The notes: generated from the sequence alone by a model not told the origin. 64,000 bases of DNA from Lachnospiraceae bacterium (GCA_009774245.1 VSNM01000007.1:50606-114605); one strand, 5' to 3'. Shown: positions 7,170 through 16,206, counted from the stretch's first letter. A program made the numbers and translations.

Positions 7170-9314
7170 ATGATTTGTAAAAAATGTGGGAACCAGTTAA
7201 ACGACAATGCATTGTTTTGCCCTAAATGTGGACAGAGGATTGAAACACAGACGCAGGATATCAACAGGAATGTACAGCCAAATATCAATAATGTAAATCC
7301 GGCCGGTAATGTCAGAAGTGAAGCGCCGCCAAAGAAAAAGCATACAGTGCGCACTGTGCTCTTGTCGATTGTCGGGACGATCGTGGTCATGTTTGGGGGA
7401 CTGATGTGGTTGGGAAGTCAGGCGTCAAACAGTGTCGAAACAGGTAGCTCTGCGGTGTCTGCACCGTCTGAGCAGAGAGAGACCGGCGGCGATATACCAA
7501 CATCGTCTGAAGGAATCAGCAACGAAGTGCCATCACAGGATGCTTTAAATGATACGGTATCATCGCAGGATTCGATCAATGAGTTGCTTGGATACATAGA
7601 CCAGGCGGAGGAGTTTGTGACGAAAGCATGGGATGATTATAGTGAGGTGGATAATGAGGAAGATGATGTTGAGAGATATAAGATGCGGAGAGATATTATA
7701 GCAACGTTGCTTTCTGATCTTTCACCCTTACAGCAACAGGCAAATGCAGTCAAAGGTTTGGATGCGAATCTGGCGACCGCAGGAAAGGAATATTTTAATA
7801 TGCTTTGTGATTCCGAAAAGGCACATTATGAAATAATGAATTTTTTTACTGATTATTTTAATTTTATGTATACTTGTCTTTTCCTCAGACCGGAGGGGGA
7901 AGGTTTTGGCACAGAAGAGCATTGTAATGAACTTTACGACTGGTATCAGTCAGCAAAAGAGGAATATCTGGCGTTTGATTCTTACCCCCCCTGCCTGGAA
8001 GGCGAATGGAAGCGGTATGGCGAGATATTAGACTTAAATGAAAGTATTGCCTTTAAGGAATATCAGGCGATTCAGTCTAATGACTGGTTAAGACTGTACT
8101 CTGCCATATATATGTCAAATAGATATGAAACCGTTGAAGAACTTCAGTACGAAGAGTTTATAAATTGTTTCAAGGGTGAAGTAAATCTTCTTAACTGGCA
8201 AAGGGGTATTTCCTCAAAGCTTGCGGACGAGATTCATGCGTATGCAGAGATGGATGAACAGGAACGCAGGGGATATGAGTTTGAATATGTCCGCACGAAT
8301 AAGATATTGCTGGATTATGAGAGCATAGATACCATATATCCTGCCCTTTACAATACATACAATGCCTTTGTGATTATAAAAACGGGCTGCGCAAGCGGCA
8401 GCAGAAAGATCATAGTGGAGGCGGAAATACCGGGATTTACACAGAAATATCAGGAGAGTTTTACACTGGATTCTGCATATAGGGCAATTTATATCAAGCC
8501 GCCCGCACTGACAGGGGATTTGGACCTGACATCAGCAAAAGACGCGCAGATTAGTGTTACGATTTCGGAGCAGGATGGGACTGTGATTGATACGAAATCA
8601 TTTCCAGTTAAGATTCAAAGTAAATATGATGTTGACTGGTATACGGATGAATATGGAATTGCGACAAAGGATAATATTTTATGTTATCTGACACCGGAAT
8701 CACCGGCAATTACACAACTAAAACGCGTGGCAATCGATGAGATGTCCGCTATGACAAATGGTAGTATGGAGTCGATTGTCGGGTATCAGTCAACGGGATT
8801 TAATCACTACGTGGGTACATATCTGCAGGCAGCGGGAATTATGCGTGCATTATACGAAATGGGAGTCCGGTATAATGCAGACAGTTTTTCTTTAAGCGAC
8901 GGTCACCAGCACGTTTTGTTGCCGGCGGATGTCCTGGAGCAAAAAAGCGGTCTATGTATTGAGACATCCCTGACTGTGGCAAGTGCACTCCAAAGTGCAG
9001 GGATGCACGCCTTTATAGTGCTGCCCCCCGGACATGCACAGGTTGCAGTGGAAATTTGGAATGGAAATGGGGAGGATACAAGCGGAACAGGACAATATTT
9101 TCTCATAGAGACAACTGCACTTTCTGATAATTGGAATAATCAAAATGTTTTTATTAATGATGCCAATGCGTTATTAGAGGAAAAAGTGCTGAACTCCAGT
9201 CCGATTACATATATGAATGCTGACACGTGGTATGAATATCTGTCCGCTGAAGGAACCTATGTGATTGACTGTGACGACTCAAGAGTGCTGGGATTGACAC
9301 CATTTACAAACTAA
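7170..9314 (+). CDS. Zinc-ribbon membrane protein with C-terminal transglutaminase-like domain
   Basis: A 714-residue protein. Residues 3-20 form a zinc ribbon (CKKC and CPKC). A lysine-rich stretch precedes a single membrane span at about 59-82, then a Ser/Thr-rich linker, a long central region without a recognised fold, and a C-terminal papain-like module. That module shows SGLCIETS (cysteine near 595), GMHAFIVLPPGHAQV (histidine near 622) and FLIETTAL (acidic residue near 647), the order expected for a transglutaminase-like Cys-His-Asp/Glu triad. Topology would put the ribbon inside and the enzyme outside. Such domains may act as proteases or cross-linkers; which applies here is not known. 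It is 24 bases downstream of the preceding zinc-ribbon gene. Confidence 0.75.
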   Translation: MICKKCGNQLNDNALFCPKCGQRIETQTQDINRNVQPNINNVNPAGNVRSEAPPKKKHTVRTVLLSIVGTIVVMFGGLMWLGSQASNSVETGSSAVSAPSEQRETGGDIPTSSEGISNEVPSQDALNDTVSSQDSINELLGYIDQAEEFVTKAWDDYSEVDNEEDDVERYKMRRDIIATLLSDLSPLQQQANAVKGLDANLATAGKEYFNMLCDSEKAHYEIMNFFTDYFNFMYTCLFLRPEGEGFGTEEHCNELYDWYQSAKEEYLAFDSYPPCLEGEWKRYGEILDLNESIAFKEYQAIQSNDWLRLYSAIYMSNRYETVEELQYEEFINCFKGEVNLLNWQRGISSKLADEIHAYAEMDEQERRGYEFEYVRTNKILLDYESIDTIYPALYNTYNAFVIIKTGCASGSRKIIVEAEIPGFTQKYQESFTLDSAYRAIYIKPPALTGDLDLTSAKDAQISVTISEQDGTVIDTKSFPVKIQSKYDVDWYTDEYGIATKDNILCYLTPESPAITQLKRVAIDEMSAMTNGSMESIVGYQSTGFNHYVGTYLQAAGIMRALYEMGVRYNADSFSLSDGHQHVLLPADVLEQKSGLCIETSLTVASALQSAGMHAFIVLPPGHAQVAVEIWNGNGEDTSGTGQYFLIETTALSDNWNNQNVFINDANALLEEKVLNSSPITYMNADTWYEYLSAEGTYVIDCDDSRVLGLTPFTN

Positions 9315-9416
9315 AGTATTAAGGAATATAATACGTAGTTTCGTTATTTGAATGCGGATAGTATGTGTGAAAAAAGATTTACTGCGGGGAACACAGGGAT
9401 GTGGAAGGGATATTTT

Positions 9417-10058
9417 ATGAAAAGAAAACATTTTGCACGAGTAATAGTATGTATCACAATAATGGTATGGCTGTTGAGCGGTGTAAATGGCGAAGTCAAT
9501 GCTGTGGAACAGGACACCGTCGTTATGTCACAGAAAAGTTCCGACAAGATACAGGATGGCATGCATGACTGTCTTGACCATAAAGAAAGCGGCTATGTTC
9601 TGTATGACTTTAGGCATGCAAGAAACTATGGCTCATCCGGACTTATCGACGATACAATTGATTTCGAGGGATTTTTTGGAATCTCCGTTGCAACATTCGG
9701 ACACACAGTCACATGCACGCCATACACGCACACCTTAAGCAGCAGCCCTGTATCCCTGTCAGTAACAAGGACTCAGGATAGAAAACCTAAAGAAACCATC
9801 CTTGACCAGAATATTGCCTTTGAAACCGTTGCTGCCACACTGTCAAAGCCGGGATTATACAAAATAACAGGAAAATTCACTGTAAATGACAGCGAACAGT
9901 GTGTAACAGGCTATGTATATGCAGACCAGACGCAGGCAATGGCCTGCCGCGTGTATACAAAGGATTATAATTTTATCGCGACCAGCATGTCCATATGGAA
10001 TAGTCTGTTTTCGAACGCCAAACCGGAAGATTACCTGTCAAATGAAAAAATCACGTAA
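9417..10058 (+). CDS. Secreted protein of unknown function
   Basis: A 213-residue protein beginning MKRKHFARVIVCITIMVWLL, a clear signal peptide with a likely cleavage after VNA. ATG 9417 has GGAAGGGA just upstream; the frame extends further 5' without a better start. The mature part contains YVLYDFRHARNYG and a Thr/Ser-rich beta-like region, ending with an SMSIWNSLFSNAKPEDYL segment. I recognise no family. Its last 17 bases overlap the next gene, which encodes a small membrane protein, so the pair is probably co-translated. Confidence 0.65.
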   Translation: MKRKHFARVIVCITIMVWLLSGVNGEVNAVEQDTVVMSQKSSDKIQDGMHDCLDHKESGYVLYDFRHARNYGSSGLIDDTIDFEGFFGISVATFGHTVTCTPYTHTLSSSPVSLSVTRTQDRKPKETILDQNIAFETVAATLSKPGLYKITGKFTVNDSEQCVTGYVYADQTQAMACRVYTKDYNFIATSMSIWNSLFSNAKPEDYLSNEKIT

Positions 10059-10335
10059 TAGTTTCCAGTATTTTGGATATGGGCTGATGCGGCTTCTGCT
10101 TCTTGGACTGACATGTGGACTGGCAACGCCATGGGTAACATGCATGATGTATAACTGGGACATCAAGCACCAGATTGTCAACGGACGCAGACTTGAATTT
10201 AATGGTTCGGGAGTGGGATTTCTCGGGGAGTATCTTATTATCGCGCTGCTCTCGCTCATCACATGTGGAATCTATTTGCCGTGGGGAATTGTAAGGCAGA
10301 TAAAATATGTTACCGGGCATACATATTTTTCATAA
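10042..10335 (+). CDS. Small membrane protein, DUF898/YjgN-like module
   Basis: A 97-residue protein with two hydrophobic segments flanking NWDIKHQIVNGRRLEFNGSG and a second block ITCGIYLPWGIVRQIKYVTGHT. The pattern of a membrane turn, a 'NGRRLEFNG' beta segment and GIYLPW is typical of the YjgN/DUF898 family. Whole family members usually repeat this module; here only one and a half units are present. The ATG overlaps the end of the preceding secreted-protein gene. Role unknown. Confidence 0.6.
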   Translation: MKKSRNSFQYFGYGLMRLLLLGLTCGLATPWVTCMMYNWDIKHQIVNGRRLEFNGSGVGFLGEYLIIALLSLITCGIYLPWGIVRQIKYVTGHTYFS

Positions 10336-10410
10336 AGTGTTTACGAAAATGAAAAAGAGGAGTATGATTATGGAACGACTTATGAAATAAAGCATAGGGG
10401 GTTCAGAACA

Positions 10411-11382
10411 ATGATCATCAGCGCGAGCCGCCGTACAGACATTCCGGCGTTCTATTCGGAATGGTTCTTCAATAGAATAAAGGCAGGGTTCCTGGATGTC
10501 AGAAACCCAATGAATAACAGGCAGGTCAGCAGAATCCCGCTTTCGCCCGATATTGTGGACTGTATCGTGTTCTGGACAAAGAACCCAATACCGATGATAC
10601 CGAAACTGGACACATTGCGGGATTATTGTTATTATTTCCAGTTCACACTGACCGGATACGGCAGGGATATAGAGGCAAACCTGCCTGACAAGAAGGAAGA
10701 ACTGATTCCCGCTTTTCAGCGGTTGTCGGACAAGATCGGTCCGGAGAGGGTGATCTGGAGATATGATCCGATACTGGTCAATGACCGGTACAGTGTGCCA
10801 TATCATATGAAAGCTTTTGCGGAGATCGCAAAGGCGCTGAATGGCTATACCGAAAAGTGCGTTTTCAGTTTTGTGGACGTGTATGGGAAAAATAAGACTG
10901 CCATGCAGAGGCTTGGCGTCAGGAATCTGTCCATGGGTGAGATGCGCTCGATAGCGGTACAGATTCGGGATATTGCCCGGGCAAACCATATGACGGTTGC
11001 GACATGCGCGGAGGTGATCGATCTGGAAGCGCTGGGCATAGAGCACAACGCTTGTATCGACAGAGTGCTGGTGGAGCGGCTGACAGGAGGTAAGATCAGG
11101 GATAGTAAGAAGAATCTCAAGGATTCGGGACAGAGGGAAGCCTGCAGGTGTATGGCGAGCAGGGAGGTCGGAACGCACAATACCTGTGGCAATGGGTGTG
11201 TCTACTGTTATGCGAATTACAGCCCTGAGAGTGTCCGCAGGAATGTGGCGAAATACGATCCCAATTCCACCATGCTCTGTGACCGGTTAGAGCCGGATGA
11301 GGAAGTGACGACGCCCAAAGATGTGAAGCCGTTGATTGTAAAGGACGGTCAATTGTCCCTGTTTGATTGTGTTCCTGAGTAA
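10411..11382 (+). CDS. DUF1848 family protein with CxxxCxYC motif
   Basis: A 323-residue protein starting MIISASRRTDIPAFYSEWF, the characteristic opening of DUF1848 proteins. It also carries FWTKNP, RYDPI and, near residue 257, NTCGNGCVYCYANYS. The three-cysteine pattern resembles a metal or iron-sulfur site of radical-SAM type, though placed at the C-terminal side. It is predicted soluble. The biochemical function of this family is not established. A strong hairpin starts at the stop codon, so the gene is probably monocistronic. Confidence 0.85.
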   Translation: MIISASRRTDIPAFYSEWFFNRIKAGFLDVRNPMNNRQVSRIPLSPDIVDCIVFWTKNPIPMIPKLDTLRDYCYYFQFTLTGYGRDIEANLPDKKEELIPAFQRLSDKIGPERVIWRYDPILVNDRYSVPYHMKAFAEIAKALNGYTEKCVFSFVDVYGKNKTAMQRLGVRNLSMGEMRSIAVQIRDIARANHMTVATCAEVIDLEALGIEHNACIDRVLVERLTGGKIRDSKKNLKDSGQREACRCMASREVGTHNTCGNGCVYCYANYSPESVRRNVAKYDPNSTMLCDRLEPDEEVTTPKDVKPLIVKDGQLSLFDCVPE

Positions 11383-11436
11383 CAGTTCAGGCCAGAATTC
11401 GCAGTAAATGCAAAATTCAGGCCTGAACTGTTATAC
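11380..11436 (+). terminator. Strong hairpin at the DUF1848 stop codon
   Basis: TAACAGTTCAGGCC (11380-11393) pairs perfectly with GGCCTGAACTGTTA (11420-11433). An inner stem, GAATTCGC with GCAAAATTC, surrounds the loop AGTAAAT (11403-11409), the same loop found in the hairpin at 4815-4839. A short T-rich run follows. Confidence 0.7.
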
Positions 11437-11459
11437 TTTTAATCTCTCAGGGTCTAATT

Positions 11460-11538
11460 CCCCGCAGCTCTGCTGCGCGACAAACTAATGACGAGCGAAG
11501 CGAGTCTCGGGCTGATACCCCGCAGCTCTGCTGCGGGG
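11460..11538. repeat. Paired CCCGCAGCTCTGCTGCG palindromes
   Basis: CCCGCAGCTCTGCTGCG occurs at about 11461-11477 and again within CCCCGCAGCTCTGCTGCGGGG at about 11518-11538. Between them is a hairpin-prone GACGAGCGAAGCGAGTCTCG. Such GC-rich palindromes are typical dispersed intergenic repeats. Confidence 0.55.
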
Positions 11539-11558
11539 AGTTTCATTTTGAAAAATGA

Positions 11559-11587
11559 TTGCTGTTTTTGGGAACATTACTTATAAT
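11559..11587 (+). promoter_or_regulatory. Promoter module copy 2
   Basis: TTGCTG (11559-11564), a 17-base spacer containing GGGAACATTACT, and TATAAT (11582-11587). It lies 60 bases before the AAA-ATPase start at 11648. Confidence 0.65.
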
Positions 11588-11647
11588 AGAAATGACAGGT
11601 CTTTAGTGTGAAATTAGAAATATTTATTGAAAGAAAGGAGACACTGT

Positions 11648-13321
11648 ATGACATTTAAGGCTGGTGTAGGAAAATCAGACTTTGAGGCTTTGCGGAAATC
11701 AAACAATTATTATGTTGATAAGACAGAGTTTATATATGAGCTTGTAGAGGAAACGGACAATCAGGTCTCATTGTTTACCAGACCAAGGAGATTTGGTAAG
11801 ACGTTGATGATGAGTATGCTGGCCAATTTTTTCAGTATAAGAAAAGAAAACAAAAGTATATTTGAAGGACTTAGGATTACAGCGCATATAGAATTTTGCG
11901 AGAAATGGATGAATCAGTATCCTGTGCTTTTCATCACATTTAAAGATGCCGAAGCAGAGGAATTTGGCGTTGCATATGACAAATTAAAAAATAGCATTGC
12001 AGATGTCTGCAAATCGATACCAGAGTTGGGTGAAAAATCTGCCGCGAATCCTGCCGACGTACAAATATTTGAACGGTTGATGTTTAATGAGGCATCAGAT
12101 GCCGAGGTGCAGAGTTCTCTCAAAACGATCATGCGAATGATGCATATGGTCTATGGTAAAAAAGTGATTCTCCTGATTGATGAATACGATGTTCCCCTGG
12201 CAAATGCAAGTGAGAAGGGAACTAAGACGAATCAATACTATTCCGCTATGCTGGATGTGCTCAAAGGCATCATGAGTACAGCACTCAAAGATAATGAATA
12301 TCTGGAATTTGCTGTGATTACGGGATGCCTTCGTATTGCAAAGGAAAGTATATTTACCGGCACAAATAACTTTGCATCTTATTCTGTTTTGGACGAGGAT
12401 TTCTCGGAATATTTTGGATTTTCAGAAGATGAAGTGGAGGAGATCCTAACTGTTGCTGACCGAAATGATAAGGCAGATGTCATAAAGGAATGGTATGACG
12501 GTTATGTGTTTGGCAATCATTCTGTATATTGTCCATGGGATGTAATGAATTATATGTCAGCCCTGAAAAAAAGACCAGATGCAAAACCAAAAAATTATTG
12601 GAAATTTACAAGTCATAATGGCATTCTGCTTTCGTTTGTCGAGCGGGCGGATTTTGACGTGACAGGGAAATTTGAGACGCTTTTAAATGGTGGGACGATA
12701 ACCCAGTCCATTTCTGATGAGCTTACGTATGATACGCTTCATATATCTGAGGATCATCTGTGGAGTGTGCTGCTTATGACCGGATATGTCACAAAGTCAG
12801 ATCCCGATGATGTGGGAGAAACCGTCGCATTGAAAATTCCTAACAGGGAGATTGCGTCTATATTTGAGGATACGGTAATCGTGTATTTTAAGGACACAGC
12901 TGATACATCAGAGCTTAGGAACCTGATCAATGCATTATGGGAAGGCGACGAGATACAGGCATCCAGACGCATATCAGATCTTTTATGGTATACAATCAGT
13001 TACAATGATTACCACGAGGATTATTATCACGCGTTCCTAGCGGGGATCTTCGTGGGGCGCGGGTATCATGTTGAGTCCAATAAAGAGAAAGGATTAGGGA
13101 GACCGGATATACTGCTCAAAGATAAGAAAAATCATCGGGCGATCATCATAGAAGCCAAGCGGTCGAGCCGGGAATCCGATATGGATCAGGACTGTGATGA
13201 GGCAATTGACCAGATTATTGCGGAGAAATATGCAGAGGGACTTTACGGGTATACACAAGTTTTCTGCTATGGGATTTCCTTTTTTCAGAAACAGGCCAGG
13301 GTAAAGAAATTACACAGATAA
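11648..13321 (+). CDS. AAA-ATPase-like protein with C-terminal PD-(D/E)XK nuclease domain (paralogue 1)
   Basis: A 557-residue protein of the AAA-ATPase_like plus DUF1703 class. The N-terminus has the family block around YYVDKTEFIYELVEE, followed by the atypical Walker A FTRPRRFGKTLMMSM, Walker B VILLIDEYDVPL and sensor region GCLRIAKESIFTGTNNF. The C-terminus shows GLGRPDILL and AIIIEAKRS, the D and E-x-K of a PD-(D/E)XK fold. ATG 11648 follows AAAGGAG by seven bases. Families like this are highly expanded in Lachnospiraceae; proposed roles in defence or mobile elements are unproven. Two more full copies and one truncated copy are in the window. Confidence 0.85.
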   Translation: MTFKAGVGKSDFEALRKSNNYYVDKTEFIYELVEETDNQVSLFTRPRRFGKTLMMSMLANFFSIRKENKSIFEGLRITAHIEFCEKWMNQYPVLFITFKDAEAEEFGVAYDKLKNSIADVCKSIPELGEKSAANPADVQIFERLMFNEASDAEVQSSLKTIMRMMHMVYGKKVILLIDEYDVPLANASEKGTKTNQYYSAMLDVLKGIMSTALKDNEYLEFAVITGCLRIAKESIFTGTNNFASYSVLDEDFSEYFGFSEDEVEEILTVADRNDKADVIKEWYDGYVFGNHSVYCPWDVMNYMSALKKRPDAKPKNYWKFTSHNGILLSFVERADFDVTGKFETLLNGGTITQSISDELTYDTLHISEDHLWSVLLMTGYVTKSDPDDVGETVALKIPNREIASIFEDTVIVYFKDTADTSELRNLINALWEGDEIQASRRISDLLWYTISYNDYHEDYYHAFLAGIFVGRGYHVESNKEKGLGRPDILLKDKKNHRAIIIEAKRSSRESDMDQDCDEAIDQIIAEKYAEGLYGYTQVFCYGISFFQKQARVKKLHR

Positions 13322-13336
13322 AGAAGCCGAGTCAGA

Positions 13337-13365
13337 AAGGCTTTTTGGGGAACATTACTTATAGT
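13337..13365 (+). promoter_or_regulatory. Promoter module copy 3 (degenerate -35)
   Basis: The spacer and -10 are conserved (TTGGGGAACATTACTTATAGT ends at 13365), but the -35 position reads AAGGCT. About 24 of 29 bases match copy 2. It lies about 90 bases before the nucleotidyltransferase at 13455. Confidence 0.45.
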
Positions 13366-13454
13366 ACGGCTGATTCTGTTGTTGATATTCTGTCAGAGAG
13401 ATGTTACAATAAAAGCAAAAGATATGTGTCTATGCTACAGGGGGCAGATTGGAT

Positions 13455-13799
13455 ATGATGAAGGAAGAAGTCATAGATAAATTAAAGTGCATTGTACCCA
13501 AATACAGTGATCTTTTTGACAGGGTTATTTTGTTTGGTTCGGTAGCGCGCAATGAGAACACTGATCGGTCTGATTTAGACTTATATATTGAGTTGGGAAG
13601 CATAACGATACTTGGTTTAGGGAAGAGCAAACTATATGCGGAATTTCTAAACGAACTGTACAATAATGTTGAATTTGATGATTATGATCTCTTGGAATTT
13701 TCCAAGGGGGAGTTAAAGCAGGTTCATAAGTCTGTATTATACAGAGAAATGCAAAAAGATGGGATCATCATATATGACAAAAGAGCAGAAGCTATATAA
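13455..13799 (+). CDS. MNT-family nucleotidyltransferase (antitoxin-like)
   Basis: A roughly 114-residue protein with the minimal nucleotidyltransferase signature: VILFGSVARNENTDRSDLDL gives the GS motif and the two metal-binding aspartates, and DYDLLEF supplies a third acidic position. Small proteins of this type commonly pair with a HEPN toxin (MntA/HepT type) and can AMPylate it. Here the overlapping downstream frame encodes only 29 residues, so the partner seems lost. Start uncertain between TTG 13449 and ATGs 13455 and 13458; GGGGC lies upstream. Confidence 0.75.
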   Translation: MMKEEVIDKLKCIVPKYSDLFDRVILFGSVARNENTDRSDLDLYIELGSITILGLGKSKLYAEFLNELYNNVEFDDYDLLEFSKGELKQVHKSVLYREMQKDGIIIYDKRAEAI

Positions 13800-13863
13800 A
13801 GGAATCATTAGAGCAGACCTGATGATCGTGAAGAATTATGCCAATGTAGATATTATCCCATGA
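13774..13863 (+). pseudogene. 29-residue vestige downstream of the nucleotidyltransferase
   Basis: An ATG at 13774 overlaps the nucleotidyltransferase end by 26 bases and opens MTKEQKLYKGIIRADLMIV before a stop at 13863. The arrangement matches the position of a HEPN partner, but the frame is too short for a HEPN domain and no RxxxxH motif is present. It is probably a truncated partner. Confidence 0.35.
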
Positions 13864-14046
13864 CGGCTATAAGACGTGATTCGGTTATGGGTGTATATAG
13901 GGCTTGCTCTAATTGGTTAAATAGCGGTGATACAGTCGGGTAACACAAGAGAACAGCCATCTCTGTTAAAGGGGAGGGCTGTTTTGCGGTGTGGTGAAAG
14001 TCCCCAATTTGCCCGGAAGTGGTAAGGCGTATCGAAAATATAAATG
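13864..14046. other. Non-coding stretch with one hairpin
   Basis: I see no open frame here. The stretch holds the hairpin at 13952-13985 and a GGTGAAAGTCCCC segment near 13995-14007 that superficially resembles parts of known structured RNAs, without further supporting motifs. Confidence 0.4.
13952..13985 (+). terminator. Possible terminator
   Basis: AACAGCC (13952-13958) pairs with GGCTGTT (13977-13983) and is followed by a short T run. The loop is long (18 bases). Confidence 0.45.
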
Positions 14047-14075
14047 TTGCTGTTTTTGGGAATATTACTTATAAT
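14047..14075 (+). promoter_or_regulatory. Promoter module copy 4
   Basis: TTGCTG (14047-14052), a 17-base spacer with GGGAATATTACT, then TATAAT (14070-14075). It lies 67 bases upstream of the beta-galactosidase start. Confidence 0.65.
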
Positions 14076-14142
14076 AGAAATTAAACAATAGAACGAAAGG
14101 TTTGACGGCAGAATTAAGGAAACAGATGTGGAGGGATCTTGT

Positions 14143-16131
14143 ATGGGAATACATTTTGGTGTGGATTACTATCCGGAGCACTGGCCGCAGGAGCGGTGGG
14201 AGACGGACGCGAAGCTGATGAAGGAGATGGGCGTGCAGGTTGTGCGCATGGCGGAATTCTCATGGTTTAAGATGGAACCTGTGCTGGGCGAGTTTCATTT
14301 TGAGTGGCTCGAGGAGGCGGTCGCGCTCCTTGATAGTTATGGGATCAAGACGATCCTGGGCACACCGACGGCGGCGCCCCCTGCGTGGATTGTGCGCAAA
14401 AATCCGGAGCTGCAGCCGATTGACAGGGAGGGGAGACGCAGGTATTTTGGCGGGCGTCATCACGACTGTCAGTCGAATCCTATTTACTACGGGCATATCA
14501 AACGCTTTGTGACGGCATTTGCCAGACGGTTTGCGGACAATCCGGGCGTGATCGGATGGCAGATTGACAATGAACTTGGCAATTCGCATGGAGACTTGTG
14601 TATGTGTACCTCCTGCAGACAGTTTTACCAGAAGTGGTTAAAGCGGAAATATGGCACGATCGAGGCGCTGAACGACGCGTGGGGGACAGCGTTCTGGAGT
14701 CAGGGGTACAATGACTTTAATCAGATCGGGACGCCCCTGATCACGGCGGCGGGCGAGAATCCGTCGGCGATGCTTGACTGGAAATGCTACTGCTCGGATC
14801 TGATCGTCAACTTTGCCAGTTGGCAGGCGGATATTATCCGTGCAAACTGTCCGAAGCATTTTATTACACATAACTATATGTGCTTTGACAACAAAGTGGA
14901 CTATTATGATCTGGGCACGCTGCTCGACTTTGTGTCGAATGACATCTATCCGGCGGGGCACTGGCAGAAACAGCCGCATCAGCCGGAGAACGAGCTTGCC
15001 GCATGCCATGATGTCGTGCGCGGTTACAAGAAGAAGCCGTTCTGGATGATGGAGCAGCAGGCGGGCATGGCCGGATGGGAGATCATGGGCAGGGCGCTGG
15101 AGCCGGGGCAGATGTCGGCGTGGGCGATGCAGTCGGTGGCGCACGGCGCGGACGCGGTCGTCTTTTTCCGGTGGAGAACCTGCGCGATGGGCACGGAACA
15201 GTACTGGCATGGTATCCTGGGACACAGCGGGAGACCGGGCAGGACATATTATGAGGCGAAGAAGCTGACACAGACTTTCGCGAAATATATGGACGACTTT
15301 GAGGGCACGATGCCGAATCCTGAGGTTGCCATCGTGCACAACTTCCGGCAGAATTATGCGTTTGATATCCAGCCAAACCACCCACAGCTTCGTTATGTCG
15401 AGCAGCTGCAGAAGTACTACAAGGCGCTGTATGACAAGAAAATCCCTGTAGACTTTGTACAGGATATGGATGACATGTCGAAATACAAACTGGTGATTGC
15501 ACCGCTCCAATATCTGATGACGCCCGAGCTCGAGCAGCACTATATGGATTATGTGGCAAACGGCGGTCATCTGGTGCTGACGATGCGCACCGGCGTGAAG
15601 GATGAACACAATCTGTGTATGACAGACCGGGAACTGCCAGGGAGGCTTGGCGAGCTGTGCGGCATCGAGGTGCCGGAGTACGACTGCCTGCTGGAGACGA
15701 CGGGGGGCGTGCTCTATGGCAAGAAGGAATACACGATTGAGAAGTGGTGTGATATCATAGAACTGAAAGGCGCGAGCCAGATCGCGGAGTACTCGACTGG
15801 TTTTTACAAGCAGACACCGGCGATCACGGAGAATCAATTTGGCAGCGGCATCGCATGGTATGTGGGCACGGAGCCGGGCGAGGAGCTCATGGAGGATATC
15901 ATGACCTACATGACCGAGGTCTGCGAGATCGCGACGCTCGGAACGGCAGCGGACGGAGTGGAGATGATGACGCGCGAGAGTGATGATAAAATATGGCTGT
16001 TTGTCATCAACCACACAAATGACGAGCAGGTCTATCACCTGCACGGTATGTATACAATGCTTGAGGGTGAGAAGGAGGAAGTGCTCCGCCCTTATGAAGT
16101 GCAGCTTTTTGTGGGAAATAAGCGCAGGTAG
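14143..16131 (+). CDS. GH42 beta-galactosidase
   Basis: A 662-residue cytosolic glycoside hydrolase. The N-terminus IHFGVDYYPEHWP and the block GTPTAAPPAW are diagnostic for family GH42. The acid/base glutamate is in WQIDNELG (near residue 143) and the nucleophile in WMMEQQAG (near 304). The trimerisation and C-terminal beta domains follow, so the protein is full length. It has no signal peptide, so the substrate must be imported; no sugar transporter is adjacent. ATG 14143 follows TGGAGGGA by eight bases. An upstream GTG at 14128 is less likely. It carries promoter module copy 4, shared with unrelated genes. Confidence 0.93.
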   Translation: MGIHFGVDYYPEHWPQERWETDAKLMKEMGVQVVRMAEFSWFKMEPVLGEFHFEWLEEAVALLDSYGIKTILGTPTAAPPAWIVRKNPELQPIDREGRRRYFGGRHHDCQSNPIYYGHIKRFVTAFARRFADNPGVIGWQIDNELGNSHGDLCMCTSCRQFYQKWLKRKYGTIEALNDAWGTAFWSQGYNDFNQIGTPLITAAGENPSAMLDWKCYCSDLIVNFASWQADIIRANCPKHFITHNYMCFDNKVDYYDLGTLLDFVSNDIYPAGHWQKQPHQPENELAACHDVVRGYKKKPFWMMEQQAGMAGWEIMGRALEPGQMSAWAMQSVAHGADAVVFFRWRTCAMGTEQYWHGILGHSGRPGRTYYEAKKLTQTFAKYMDDFEGTMPNPEVAIVHNFRQNYAFDIQPNHPQLRYVEQLQKYYKALYDKKIPVDFVQDMDDMSKYKLVIAPLQYLMTPELEQHYMDYVANGGHLVLTMRTGVKDEHNLCMTDRELPGRLGELCGIEVPEYDCLLETTGGVLYGKKEYTIEKWCDIIELKGASQIAEYSTGFYKQTPAITENQFGSGIAWYVGTEPGEELMEDIMTYMTEVCEIATLGTAADGVEMMTRESDDKIWLFVINHTNDEQVYHLHGMYTMLEGEKEEVLRPYEVQLFVGNKRR

Positions 16132-16153
16132 CGGATAACGATAACCATGGTGC

Positions 16154-16179
16154 GGCGGGGAGGGAAGTCCTTTCCCGCC
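16154..16179. terminator. Hairpin between convergent genes
   Basis: GGCGGG (16154-16159) pairs with CCCGCC (16174-16179), with further partial pairing inside. It has no clear T run and may serve either strand. Confidence 0.4.
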
Positions 16180-16206
16180 TGAGTTACTGTCTACTGGAGC
16201 GCAGTG

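Noticed and set aside
13990..14040. GGTGAAAGTCCCC segment resembling part of a riboswitch or group II intron RNA
   Set aside because: No other conserved elements of a cobalamin riboswitch (B12 box) or of a group II intron (domain V, reverse transcriptase) are seen nearby.
14638..16044. 468-codon minus-strand open frame within the beta-galactosidase
   Set aside because: It is a shadow frame: the composition is Arg/His-rich, no domain is recognised, and the plus-strand GH42 gene is complete.
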